Assembly (NCBI GenBank): GCA_017622295.1
Contig: JAGARK010000056.1
Location: 1-64,000, forward strand
Origin: Oscillospiraceae bacterium
Lineage (GTDB): Bacteria > Bacillota > Clostridia > Oscillospirales > Oscillospiraceae
Direction: 5' to 3'
Length of the DNA: 64,000 nt
In this document: piece by piece, positions 45,044-54,139 of the stretch
How the letters are laid out: every line of letters starts with the position of its first letter
Numbering within the stretch: position 1 is the first letter of the stretch
Position numbers and translations under genes: made by a program
Notes under the pieces: model-generated
Told to the model about the DNA's origin: nothing
The model's database searches: none
What the model saw: the letters and a program-made list of their open reading frames with translations, nothing else

Positions 45044-48031
45044 ATGAATGAAAAGAAGCTTGAGAAGCGGTCGCTAAAAAAGGCCTACAAGCGAGCAAAG
45101 CGCCGCTGCATCGCTCCCTGGAAGGGAATCTGCATTATTGGCGTTGTGCTGGCGCTCATTATGACTCCTGTTACCCTTGTTCTGAACATGTTTGACAACA
45201 CTGTCGCAGCGTTTGTCGGCGGTTCTTTCTGGGAACTGGAAAATGAAGATCCCAATGCAAACTACTTCCAGATGGATTTTGCATCCAATGAAGAAATGTA
45301 CGCCTACGGCGATGACATCTGCTATCAGGTGGAAGCAGAAGGCGCTGTTCTGCTGATGAACAACGGCGCGCTGCCTCTGGCTGCCGGCTCCAAGGTCAGC
45401 ACCCTGTCTTCCAGCTCTGTTAACATCGTTTACGGCGGCACCGGTTCTGCCAACGTGGACGCTTCCAAGGCTGACAATCTGAAGGTCGCTCTGGAAAAGT
45501 CCGGCTTCGAGGTCAACCCCACTCTGTGGGATTGGTACCTGTCTGAGGAAGGTGCTGTCTATAACCGCAGCGCTGCTGCCGGTGAGAGCGCTGTCCTGGC
45601 CGGCCAGGCTTCCATTGCAGAAGTTCCCGTGGATGTTTATCCCCAGGACGTCAAGGATTCCATCGCTTCCTATGGCGATGCTGTGATCATTACCTTCTCC
45701 CGCGTCGGCGGCGAGGGCTATGACCTGGAATTCCAGAACTACAACTACCTGGCTTTGAGTGATGAGGAAGTTGAAATGATGCAGTGGGCCTCTGAGATGA
45801 AGGCCAACGGCACGATCAAGAGCATCATTGTTCTGATCAATTCCTCCAATGCACTACAGGTGGACTTCCTGAAGGAAAACCCCTACAATGTTGACGCCTG
45901 CATGTGGATCGGCGGCGTGGGCATCAGCGGAACCAATGCCGTTACCGACATTCTGGCCGGTAAGGTCAATCCCTCCGGCAGCCTGGTGGATACCTATTGC
46001 TACGATAACTATTCCTCTCCCGCCATGCAGAACTTCGTTCCCACCATCTACGGCGGCTACGACGGCGTGAACATTCCTTCCAACGCCAAGTCCTACATGA
46101 TCTATCAGGAAGGCATCTATGTGGGCTACAAGTATTATGAGACCCGCTACGAAGACTACGTTATGGGCACCGGCAACGCAGGCGAATACGCTTACGGCGA
46201 CGACGTTGCTTTCCCCTTCGGTCATGGTCTAAGCTACACCACCTATAATTACAGCGGTATGGATGTCAGCTATGACGTCGGTACCGATACCTACAATGTT
46301 AATGTCACCGTCACCAATACCGGTGATGTGGCAGGCAAGGAGACCGTTCAGGTCTACGTTCAGTCCCCCTACACCCAGTATGACATCGACAACGGCGTCG
46401 AGAAAGCCTCTGTTGCCCTGGTGGGCTTCGGCAAGACAGACATTCTGGAGCCCGGCGAAAGCGAGACTCTGACCATCAGCATCGACAAGCGCGACATCGC
46501 TTCCTATGACACCTACGGCGCAGGCACCTACATCCTGGATGCAGGCGAGTACTACCTGACTGTTGCAACCGACGCTCACAATGCTGTCAACAATGTTCTG
46601 GCAGCCAAGGAGTACACCGTCGAGAGCACCGACGGCCGTATGGACGCTGACGGCAATGCAGATCTGGTCTATGGCTGGACTGAGGACGAGCTGGACACCG
46701 AAACCTACGCCACCTCTCTGAACGGCACCGAGATCGTCAACCAGCTGTCCGACGCAGACCTGAATCTGTATGATGGCTGTGATGACACCATTGTCTATCT
46801 GTCCCGCAGCAATTGGGAAGGCACCTGGCCCACCGAGATCCATCAGATCAATCTGACCGACGCTCTGATCGAGGGTCTGCAGGATGTGCAGTACGATCCC
46901 GCTGACTACGAAGCCATGAACCTGCCCAAGATGGGTGCCGACAATGGCCTGACCCTGTATGACATGATGGGTCTGGAATATGACGATCCCAAGTGGGATG
47001 CCCTGTTGGACCAGCTGACCTTCGACGAGATGGTCTCCCTCATCGGCGACTCCTTCCACTGGAGAATGCCCGCCCTGTCCGTTCAGGCTCCCGGTACCCG
47101 TGACGAAAATGGTCCCCAGGGCTTGACTGCAGCGCTGCTGGGCTCCGGTCTGGGTGACATCGAGCCCACCGCATTTACCTCTGAGGACGTGATGGCTGCC
47201 ACCTACAATGTGGAGCTGATGTATCAGGTTGGTAATGTCATCGGCAATAACTGCCTTGCAGCAGACGTTGTCTGTCTGTATGGCCCCGGTGCCAACACAC
47301 ACCGTACTCCCTATGGCGGCCGTAACTTCGAGTACTACTCCGAGGACGGTTTCCTGTCCGGCGAGATGGGCGGCGCAGAAGTTCAGGGTATCCAGGACAA
47401 GGGTGTCGACGTTGTTATGAAGCACTTTGCTCTGAACGACTGCGAGCAGGACCGTCTGGGTCAGGCTGCGTGGATCGGCGAGCAGGCTGCCCGTGAGATT
47501 TATCTGAAGGCCTTCCAGAAGTCTCTGGAAGAGTGCGGCGGCAACGGCGTGATGACTGCTTACACCCGCTGGGGTACCATCTGGTCCGGTGGCCACAAGG
47601 GTCTGATGACCGGCATCCTCCGCGGCGAGTGGGGCAACCAGGGCATGTCCATCACCGATAACGTCCTGGTCAACTACAGCAACGGTGTTGACGGTATCAT
47701 GGGCGGCGGCGTCACCACCTTCGATGCCATGCTGTGGTACGTTACCGAACAGCTGCCCAATTATGAAAACGACGGTGTTGTGGTCAATGCAATGCGTGAG
47801 GCCTGCCACCACAACCTCTACGCCCTGGCCAACTCTTCCGGCATGAACGGCATTGGCGCTAATACCACCATCAAGCTCATCAAGCCCATGGTTATCACCA
47901 TTGTTATGATCATCGCCTGCGCAGGCTGGTTCTTTGGTCTGCTGGGCATGGTTCTGTGGATCATTGGCACTGTCAAGTTCAAGAAGACCGAGGAATATAT
48001 TGCTTACAAGGCTTTTAAGAAGAGCAAGTAA
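45044..48031 (+). CDS. Membrane-anchored GH3 glycoside hydrolase with reversed domain order
   Basis: GH3 enzymes hydrolyse beta-glucosides, beta-xylosides and related sugars. In this 995-residue protein the usual order is inverted: an N-terminal membrane segment (about 28-50) precedes the GH3 C-terminal alpha/beta domain (about 85-390, ending 'FPFGHGLSYTTY'). A fibronectin-III-like domain follows (about 400-510), and only then the TIM barrel (about 620-920). The barrel keeps 'GGRNFEYYSEDGFLSGEMGG', 'KHFALNDCEQDR' and the nucleophile Asp872 in 'GMSITDNVLV'. One or two hydrophobic helices near 945-975 and a Lys-rich end follow. It is probably tethered at both ends with the enzyme outside. Specificity is unknown. 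Confidence 0.93.
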   Translation: MNEKKLEKRSLKKAYKRAKRRCIAPWKGICIIGVVLALIMTPVTLVLNMFDNTVAAFVGGSFWELENEDPNANYFQMDFASNEEMYAYGDDICYQVEAEGAVLLMNNGALPLAAGSKVSTLSSSSVNIVYGGTGSANVDASKADNLKVALEKSGFEVNPTLWDWYLSEEGAVYNRSAAAGESAVLAGQASIAEVPVDVYPQDVKDSIASYGDAVIITFSRVGGEGYDLEFQNYNYLALSDEEVEMMQWASEMKANGTIKSIIVLINSSNALQVDFLKENPYNVDACMWIGGVGISGTNAVTDILAGKVNPSGSLVDTYCYDNYSSPAMQNFVPTIYGGYDGVNIPSNAKSYMIYQEGIYVGYKYYETRYEDYVMGTGNAGEYAYGDDVAFPFGHGLSYTTYNYSGMDVSYDVGTDTYNVNVTVTNTGDVAGKETVQVYVQSPYTQYDIDNGVEKASVALVGFGKTDILEPGESETLTISIDKRDIASYDTYGAGTYILDAGEYYLTVATDAHNAVNNVLAAKEYTVESTDGRMDADGNADLVYGWTEDELDTETYATSLNGTEIVNQLSDADLNLYDGCDDTIVYLSRSNWEGTWPTEIHQINLTDALIEGLQDVQYDPADYEAMNLPKMGADNGLTLYDMMGLEYDDPKWDALLDQLTFDEMVSLIGDSFHWRMPALSVQAPGTRDENGPQGLTAALLGSGLGDIEPTAFTSEDVMAATYNVELMYQVGNVIGNNCLAADVVCLYGPGANTHRTPYGGRNFEYYSEDGFLSGEMGGAEVQGIQDKGVDVVMKHFALNDCEQDRLGQAAWIGEQAAREIYLKAFQKSLEECGGNGVMTAYTRWGTIWSGGHKGLMTGILRGEWGNQGMSITDNVLVNYSNGVDGIMGGGVTTFDAMLWYVTEQLPNYENDGVVVNAMREACHHNLYALANSSGMNGIGANTTIKLIKPMVITIVMIIACAGWFFGLLGMVLWIIGTVKFKKTEEYIAYKAFKKSK

Positions 48032-48052
48032 TTTCTGCGAGTGAAATCCGGA

Positions 48053-48095
48053 AAGCCTCCCTGTCGGATTGCATCTGACAAAAGGGCAGGGAGGT
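48053..48095 (+). other. Intergenic hairpin 1 between GH3 and GH2
   Basis: CCTCCCTG (48056-48063) pairs with CAGGGAGG (48087-48094), and an inner stem GTCGGA/TCTGAC lies within. A weak TTTC tail follows. Confidence 0.6.
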
Positions 48096-48110
48096 TTCAA
48101 AGACCTACAA

Positions 48111-48137
48111 AGCACCGCCGAGTTTCTCGGCGGTGCT
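48111..48137 (+). other. Intergenic hairpin 2 between GH3 and GH2
   Basis: AGCACCGCCGAG pairs perfectly over 12 bp with CTCGGCGGTGCT around a TTT loop. No T run follows, so it is probably a processing or stability element that tunes GH2 expression relative to GH3. Confidence 0.65.
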
Positions 48138-48161
48138 CAGACATACATTCAGGAGATTACG

Positions 48162-50093
48162 ATGAGAAATGAACAACTGCTAAATCAAAACTGGATTTTC
48201 AGCCAGCCCGGCCATGATGCCGTTCCAGTCAGCATTCCCCACACCTGGAATAATCTCGACGGTCAGGACGGCGGCAATGATTACTGGCGCGGCACCTGTG
48301 TTTATGAAACGCGCTTCTGTGCCCCGGACTTCGGTAGCGACGAGCGGGTCTATCTGCAGTTTGACGGTGTCAATGCCTCCGCCAAGGTCGTCCTCAATGG
48401 CGCCACCGTCATGACCCACGACGGCGGATATTCCACATTCCGCTGCGATGTAACGGAACACCTGCAGCCCGAGAACAGTCTGATTGTGGAAGTCGATAAC
48501 TCCGTCAACGACCGGGTCTATCCTCAGAAGGCGGACTTTACCTTCTACGGCGGTATTTACCGTGCTGTGAAGCTGATCACCGTCCACAAATACCATTTTG
48601 ATATGGATCATTTCGGCGGCCCCGGCATCAAATACTGGGCCGAGGTCAATGGCAGCGATGCGACGGTGAATGTCAGAACCTTTCTGGGCCGGGCTGCCAG
48701 AGATGCGTCTGCCTATGTCAAGGTCTGCCTGTATGACGGCGATGGCAATGTGGTCGCCAAGTCTGACGGCCTGCATGTGGAGTTGCCTGTCAAGAATGTC
48801 CACCTGTGGGACGGCATCGATGATCCTTATCTGTACCACGTTACCGCAAGCCTGATGGCTGATGGAAAAGCTGTCGATGAGATCAGCTGCAATGTGGGCA
48901 TCCGAACCTTCAAGGTCGATCCCCAGAAAGGCTTCTTCCTCAACGGCAGAAGTTACCCCCTGCGGGGTGTCTGCCGGCACCAGGACTGGAAGGGCATCGG
49001 CAATGCACTGTCCAGGTCACATCATGATACGGACATGGCTATGATCCGTGAAATCGGCGCCAATACCATCCGCCTGGCTCATTATCAGCATGATCAATAT
49101 TTCTATGATCTGTGCGACAAATACGGCATGGTCGTCTGGGCTGAGATTCCCTACATCTCAGAGCATATGCCGGGTGGCCGTGAAAACACCATCAGCCAGA
49201 TGAAGGAACTGATCACCCAGAACTACAACCATCCTTCCATCGTTTGCTGGGGTGTTTCCAACGAGATCACCATCTCCACCAAGGACAACAAGGATATGCT
49301 GGATAACCATCATGTTCTGAACGATCTGTGCCATGAGATGGACCCCACCCGTTTTACCACACTGGCCTGCTACGCCATGTGCGGCCCCTTCAACAAGGTA
49401 GCCCACATCACCGATGTTGTCAGCTGGAATCTGTATCTGGGCTGGTATGTCCCCGGTATGAAGCTCAATGATGCCTGGGTGGATTTTTTCCACGCAAAGT
49501 ACCCGGACCGCTGTCTGGGTTATTCGGAATACGGCTGCGAGTGCATGCCCAATCTCCACAGCTCCCATCCCAGAAGGGGAGACCAGTCCGAAGAGTATCA
49601 GTGCCTGTATAACGAATACATGCTGGACTTCTTCGAGAAGCGTCCCTTCATGTGGGCGACCCACCTGTGGAATATGTTCGATTTTGCGGCGGATGCCCGG
49701 AATCAGGGCGGCGAGCCCGGCATGAACCACAAGGGCCTGGTCACCTTCGACCGCAAAATCAGAAAGGATTCCTTCTATATTTACAAGGCTTATTGGACCA
49801 AGGAGCCCTTTGTGTATATCTGCGGCAGACGCTATGTGGACCGCCCGGAGAAGCAGACCAGTGTGAAGGTCTATTCCAACTGTCCTGAGGTCAGCCTCTA
49901 TGCCAACGGAGAGCTGCTGCAGACCAGGACGGGCAATAAAGTGTTTACTTTCCAGGTTCCCCTGGATGGAGAAGTCAGGCTGGAAGCCGTTGCGGGCGGC
50001 TGCCGCGATGAAGCCACTATCCGTTATGTTTCCAAACCCAACCCCGCTTACAAGCTGGGCAAGGATGGTGGAAACGGCGGCAACTGGACTTAA
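48162..50093 (+). CDS. GH2 family beta-galactosidase/beta-glucuronidase-type enzyme
   Basis: The 643-residue protein has a GH2 sugar-binding domain (about 1-170), an immunoglobulin-like domain (about 175-270) and the TIM barrel (about 275-565), with the acid/base Glu368 in 'GVSNEIT' and the nucleophile Glu456 in 'GYSEYGCE'. A small beta-sandwich follows. There is no signal peptide, so it is cytosolic, fitting import of a glycoside by the adjacent GPH symporter. Start ATG 48162 has AGGAG upstream. Galactosidase versus glucuronidase activity cannot be decided by eye. Confidence 0.93.
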   Translation: MRNEQLLNQNWIFSQPGHDAVPVSIPHTWNNLDGQDGGNDYWRGTCVYETRFCAPDFGSDERVYLQFDGVNASAKVVLNGATVMTHDGGYSTFRCDVTEHLQPENSLIVEVDNSVNDRVYPQKADFTFYGGIYRAVKLITVHKYHFDMDHFGGPGIKYWAEVNGSDATVNVRTFLGRAARDASAYVKVCLYDGDGNVVAKSDGLHVELPVKNVHLWDGIDDPYLYHVTASLMADGKAVDEISCNVGIRTFKVDPQKGFFLNGRSYPLRGVCRHQDWKGIGNALSRSHHDTDMAMIREIGANTIRLAHYQHDQYFYDLCDKYGMVVWAEIPYISEHMPGGRENTISQMKELITQNYNHPSIVCWGVSNEITISTKDNKDMLDNHHVLNDLCHEMDPTRFTTLACYAMCGPFNKVAHITDVVSWNLYLGWYVPGMKLNDAWVDFFHAKYPDRCLGYSEYGCECMPNLHSSHPRRGDQSEEYQCLYNEYMLDFFEKRPFMWATHLWNMFDFAADARNQGGEPGMNHKGLVTFDRKIRKDSFYIYKAYWTKEPFVYICGRRYVDRPEKQTSVKVYSNCPEVSLYANGELLQTRTGNKVFTFQVPLDGEVRLEAVAGGCRDEATIRYVSKPNPAYKLGKDGGNGGNWT

Positions 50094-50172
50094 TACGATC
50101 TTCATATTAAAAGCTTCGATCCTTCGGTTGAAAGCATTTTAATTGAATATCAGTATAAGAGGAGAATCAACC

Positions 50173-51711
50173 ATGAGCAACAACACCGGTATGAACCGTG
50201 CCAAATTCTATCAGCTGGCCCTGTTCCCCATGAACAATGGCGCCACCAATGTCTATTTTGTCCTGATCCTGAGCTACATCGCCACCTTCGGTGAGAATAT
50301 CCTGGGTCTGATCGGCTTTGCCTCCATCATGGTCACGCTGATGCGTCTGTTCGATGCCATTACCGACCCCATCATCGGCGCTCTGATGGACAAGACCAAT
50401 ACCAGGTTCGGAAAATTCCGTCCCTTCATGGTCATCGGCAACGTGATCATGGCCCTGTCGGTCATCGTTCTGTATGTCCTGACACCCCATATTCCCGCAA
50501 CTATGATGTGGGCCCGGTATGCCGCCTTTACAGGATTGTATGCAGTCTGGGTCATTGGCTACACCTTCCAGACCTCCGTCACCCGCGCGGCGCAGCCCGT
50601 TCTGACGGATGATCCCAATCAGCGTCCTCTGTTCACCATCTTCAACACCATCGGCTCTCTGGCAGGCATGGGTGTCATGCAGTTCATCGGCCCCATCCTG
50701 GCTGGCGACAAATTCTTCGGTGACTATAATGCCAGCTGGTTTGCGGTCATGACCCCCATCGGCATCGTCATGAGCGTGATCCTGACGATCCTTGCCATCA
50801 TCGGCATCTGGGAGAAGGACAATGAGAAGTATTTCGGCCTGGGCGGCAAGCAGGAGAAGGTCAAGATCTCCGAGTATGTCCAGATCGTCAAGACCAACAA
50901 GCCTCTGCAGCGGCTTATGGTTGCCGGCGGCGGCTGCAAGCTGGCTCTGGCCATTGCCACCAATGTCACCGTGCTGTGCATGCTCTACGGCTCCATGATG
51001 GGCAACTACGACGCGCTGTATCTTCCGATGATGGTGCTGGGCTATGTGTTCTCCGCACCCTTCTTCGGCCTGACGGTCCGTACCTCCCAGAAGCACGGAC
51101 AGAAGCGCAGCCTGATGACCTATGTGGCTGTTGCACTGTGCTGCTATGTGGGCGTTCTGGCTTTGCTGCTGCTGTGGCAGCCCGGTAATCCCGCACTGAA
51201 TCTGAGCTTCATGACGGATGGTAAGCTGACGATCAATCTGTATACCATTGCCTTCCTGCTGTTCTTTGGCATCGGCTATGGCGCTTACTATTCTACCGCC
51301 GATATGCCCATCCCCATGGTTGCCGACTGCGCCGACTATGAGACCTACCGCTCCGGCAAGTTCATTCCCGGCATCATGGGAACCCTGTTCAGCCTGGTGG
51401 ACAAGCTGGTGTCCTCTCTGTCCGCAACGGTGGTTTCCATCGCCGTTGGTTTCATCGGTTATCAGGGCCTGCCCACCAAGGCAACGCCCTACATGGATGG
51501 CATGAACTGGGTAGTTATCGCATTGTTCTGCGCTGTTCCCATGGTGGCCTGGGCGCTGACCCTGATTGCTATGAAGGGCTATGAGCTGGACGGCCAGCGT
51601 GTCAAGACGGTGCAGGCAGTCAATGCAGCCCGGAAGGCTGCCATTGCAAAGGGCATGTCCATGGAAGAGGCCATGGCATCCATCACCGACGAGACGGTTG
51701 CAAAATTCTGA
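50173..51711 (+). CDS. GPH-family (MFS) sugar:cation symporter
   Basis: This 512-residue protein has about 12 membrane segments and resembles glycoside-pentoside-hexuronide symporters: 'RLFDAITDPIIGALMDKTNTRFGKFRPFM' (about 56-84) is the family signature near helix 2-3. The C-terminus extends into a charged tail without the IIA domain found in LacS. Start ATG 50173 follows AGAGGAG. It is likely to bring in the substrate of the adjacent GH2 enzyme. Confidence 0.92.
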   Translation: MSNNTGMNRAKFYQLALFPMNNGATNVYFVLILSYIATFGENILGLIGFASIMVTLMRLFDAITDPIIGALMDKTNTRFGKFRPFMVIGNVIMALSVIVLYVLTPHIPATMMWARYAAFTGLYAVWVIGYTFQTSVTRAAQPVLTDDPNQRPLFTIFNTIGSLAGMGVMQFIGPILAGDKFFGDYNASWFAVMTPIGIVMSVILTILAIIGIWEKDNEKYFGLGGKQEKVKISEYVQIVKTNKPLQRLMVAGGGCKLALAIATNVTVLCMLYGSMMGNYDALYLPMMVLGYVFSAPFFGLTVRTSQKHGQKRSLMTYVAVALCCYVGVLALLLLWQPGNPALNLSFMTDGKLTINLYTIAFLLFFGIGYGAYYSTADMPIPMVADCADYETYRSGKFIPGIMGTLFSLVDKLVSSLSATVVSIAVGFIGYQGLPTKATPYMDGMNWVVIALFCAVPMVAWALTLIAMKGYELDGQRVKTVQAVNAARKAAIAKGMSMEEAMASITDETVAKF

Positions 51712-51735
51712 TCTGCAATCTGAATAAGAAATAAG

Positions 51736-51776
51736 AACCAGAGTTATCAGAAGGAGTTCTGATAACTCTGGTTTTT
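51736..51776 (+). terminator. Terminator of the glycoside locus
   Basis: AACCAGAGTTATCAG pairs with CTGATAACTCTGGTT, with a TTTTT tail. Confidence 0.92.
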
Positions 51777-51782
51777 GCAAAA

Positions 51783-51962
51783 GGGATTGTATCTGGTGCC
51801 ATTACTTACGGCACGATGACAGCATTCCTTTCGCTTGTGAATCAGATCAGACACCGGTTCTCAGCTGATTTGTATTGCGGCATCTTCAAGCAGGCTGCGG
51901 TACATGAAGGTGACGACGATATGCTGTGTGCCGACTGCGGCATTGAGGCCTGGAATCTGGAT
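51783..51962 (+). pseudogene. Remnant of an ABC exporter membrane domain
   Basis: Reading from 51783 gives G-I-V-S-G-A-I-T-Y-G-T-M-T-A-F-L-S-L-V-N-Q-I-R, which resembles the end of the membrane domain of ABC exporters (a 'G-x-M-T-Y-G-T-L-T-A' type segment). After about 25 codons the match is lost, and no start or ATPase domain is present. It lies right after a terminator. This looks like a decayed fragment; the identification rests on one short segment. Confidence 0.45.
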
Positions 51963-52081
51963 GACGGTTAGGTCGACGTCTCCGTATGATGAATACAGTA
52001 TTTTCTGAAGAAGATATCATATGCCCGTGGAGATACAAAGTAAAGGTGACCGATTCTCACAAGGCTAATCTATAGGATCAA

Positions 52082-52127
52082 AAAGAGCTATCTGATTGAT
52101 AACAAATCAGATAGCTCTTTATTTTTG
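52082..52127. terminator. Orphan terminator-like hairpin
   Basis: AAAGAGCTATCTGATT pairs perfectly with AATCAGATAGCTCTTT, followed by TATTTTT. It has no intact gene upstream, so it probably belonged to the decayed gene. Confidence 0.8.
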
Positions 52128-52512
52128 GGATAATGAAGAAAATGTTGCCAAAACGTTGCCAGTTAATTAGAAAACTGGCACTTTCTCAGGTCGTAACTTG
52201 GGAAAGTCTGGTTTTGGTATTATTCCCACTCGCTTAAGTACAAATTTGCAATGGTTATTCTGCGTGATAAACTGCCGGATTTCCTGTGTAAAACAGGCGA
52301 TAAATCTCTACAGTCTATGGTGTTCCACGATTTATAGTATCAAAATCGTATCAACCAGCTACCATCAAATCTATGTACAAAGGAGTGGTTTCCACATATC
52401 TATTATACCAGATTTTGATAAAAATGCGAGCCAAAAGATTATTTTTTATGAAAGAATCGCGACTAAAGTGATAAATTCAAATTATAAACAGATACTATGC
52501 TCGGTGATAAAA
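52128..52512. other. AT-rich stretch with no intact gene
   Basis: The AT content rises sharply relative to the preceding 50 kb. It holds repeated GTTGCCA words (52144-52161), the inverted repeat TGCCAGTT/AACTGGCA (52158-52181) and a 46-codon minus-strand frame (52167-52307). The plus-strand frame that continues into the Rieske protein gene lacks a usable ribosome site upstream and has a composition unlike that protein. No promoter stands out. Confidence 0.5.
52167..52307 (-). pseudogene. Minus-strand C-terminal coding remnant
   Basis: A frame open for 46 codons between stops reads like the basic C-terminus of a soluble protein ('TQEIRQFITQNNHCKFVLKR'). It has no start codon or ribosome site. 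Family not recognised; it may be a truncated mobile-element gene. Confidence 0.25.
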
Positions 52513-53814
52513 ATGAATAATTCAGTATGGACAAATGATGTGCAGATGCCTACTTTCGGTAAATTAGAGCAAGATCTGAAAACGGATGTTCTCGTTGTTG
52601 GTGGCGGTTTGGCCGGCATCCTGTGTGCCCACGGATTGGCCAGAGAAGGTGTTGACTATGCGCTAATTGAGGCGGATCGAATTTGCGTTGGTGTTTCCCG
52701 AAATACAACTGCAAAAATCACATCTCAGCATGGATTTATCTATGCAAAGATTTTACGGATGTTTGGTCCGGAGAAAGCACAGAAATACTATGAAGCCAAT
52801 GAAAAAGCGATTCAGGCATACTATCAATTAAGCCAATCGATCCCCTGTGATTTTGAGTGGAAAGATAATTATATCTATTCCAAAGAGTCAAATCATGATC
52901 TGAATGCTGAGATAGATGCGTTGTCACATCTAGGAATTCCTGTAGAATTGTCAAAGAACATTCAATTTCCGTTCTCTGTGGAAGGGGCAATTCGATTCCG
53001 CAAACAGGCACAATTTAATCCGCTGAAGTTTGTCGCCGGACTCACAAAGGATTTACGCATCTATGAGCATACCACAGCACGTGAATTTTCAGAGCATACT
53101 GTAATCACGGACCATTGCAAAATCACAGCATCTAAAATCATTATCGCCACCCATTTTCCAATCCTTAATAAGCATGGCAGCTACTTCTTGAAGATGTACC
53201 AACAGCGCTCTTATGTATTGGCGTTGGAAAATGCGGCACAGGTCGACGGTATGTTCCTTGATGCTGCAGAAAACGGTCTTTCTTTTCGTAACTATGGTGA
53301 TTTACTCCTTCTTGGTGGCGGAGGTCATCGAACCGGAAAGAAGGGCGGCGGTTGGGCGGAACTCGAAAGGTTCGCAAGAATTCATTATCCAGGTGCCCGT
53401 GAGGTTTGCCGTTGGGCTACGCAGGATTGTATGACGCTGGATGGTATTCCCTATATCGGACAATACAGTAAACGGACACCGGATCTTTATGTGGCGACGG
53501 GCTTCAATAAATGGGGAATGACTTCCGCAATGGTATCTGCAATGATTCTTGGTGATTTGGTGCAGGGAAAAGAGAATCCTTGGACACAGGTTTTTTCGCC
53601 TTCAAGATCGATCCTGAGGGGACAGCTTTTGAATAATGCTTTTGAGGCAACGGTGAATCTTCTAACCCCAACTAAGCCTCGCTGTCCGCATATGGGATGC
53701 GCATTGAAATGGAATCCCTTGGAGCACTCCTGGGATTGCCCGTGTCACGGTTCCAGATTTACAAATGATGGACGATTACTGGATAATCCAGCAACGGGTG
53801 ATTTGAAAAAATAA
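52513..53814 (+). CDS. FAD-dependent oxidoreductase with C-terminal Rieske domain
   Basis: This 433-residue protein has a DAO-type FAD domain ('TDVLVVGGGLAGILCAHGLAREG', about 24-46) and a C-terminal Rieske [2Fe-2S] domain with ligands in 'CPHMGC' and 'CPCHGSRF' (about 391-420). Proteins of this architecture are common in Clostridia but their substrate is unknown. The start at 52513 is where similarity to the family begins; the open frame upstream is AT-rich and non-conserved. GC content is clearly lower than in the flanking core genes, pointing to transfer. Confidence 0.88.
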   Translation: MNNSVWTNDVQMPTFGKLEQDLKTDVLVVGGGLAGILCAHGLAREGVDYALIEADRICVGVSRNTTAKITSQHGFIYAKILRMFGPEKAQKYYEANEKAIQAYYQLSQSIPCDFEWKDNYIYSKESNHDLNAEIDALSHLGIPVELSKNIQFPFSVEGAIRFRKQAQFNPLKFVAGLTKDLRIYEHTTAREFSEHTVITDHCKITASKIIIATHFPILNKHGSYFLKMYQQRSYVLALENAAQVDGMFLDAAENGLSFRNYGDLLLLGGGGHRTGKKGGGWAELERFARIHYPGAREVCRWATQDCMTLDGIPYIGQYSKRTPDLYVATGFNKWGMTSAMVSAMILGDLVQGKENPWTQVFSPSRSILRGQLLNNAFEATVNLLTPTKPRCPHMGCALKWNPLEHSWDCPCHGSRFTNDGRLLDNPATGDLKK

Positions 53815-53844
53815 ATGTTAGGGTATTGCTCGGATAATGATATG

Positions 53845-53901
53845 CTCCCTATAGAGTAGACACTCGAAATAACAAAAATTTCGAGACTACACTATAGGGA
53901 G
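53845..53901. repeat. Long near-perfect inverted repeat
   Basis: CTCCCTATAG (53845-53854) and CTATAGGGAG (53892-53901) are perfect arms. They extend inward with AGTAG-ACA-CTCGAAAT against ATTTCGAG-A-CTACA, around an AACAAAA loop. A TATTTTT run follows, so it could act as a terminator for the Rieske gene. It could equally be a mobile-element end, since a transposase-like ORF starts 8 nt later. Confidence 0.85.
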
Positions 53902-53908
53902 TATTTTT

Positions 53909-54061
53909 ATGTCCAGGATATCGGATACCGAAAAAATAATAGCTGTAAAAGATTATCTGCAGGGAAAAGGAACAACGCACTCACAGGCGGACCGATTGGG
54001 TATTGCAGAACCGACTTTCAGGGAGCGGGTCACAAAGTATAAGACCATTATTTTTCAATGA
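53909..54061 (+). pseudogene. Truncated transposase-like helix-turn-helix ORF
   Basis: The 50-residue frame 'MSRISDTEKIIAVKDYLQGK...' contains a helix-turn-helix ('SQADRLGIAEPTFRERVTKY') like the N-terminus of IS3-type OrfA or other transposases. It stops at 54061 and nothing resembling the catalytic part follows. Probably the stump of an insertion sequence. Confidence 0.5.
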
Positions 54062-54139
54062 AATATTAACACCTTGTATGTATAAATATGTTGCACAAGG
54101 GGGTTAAATATGGTATAGTATATACAAGGAGTGGGTGTT

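Noticed and set aside
52198..52512. Upstream extension of the FAD/Rieske frame
   Set aside because: The extra 105 residues show no similarity to the family and are AT-rich.
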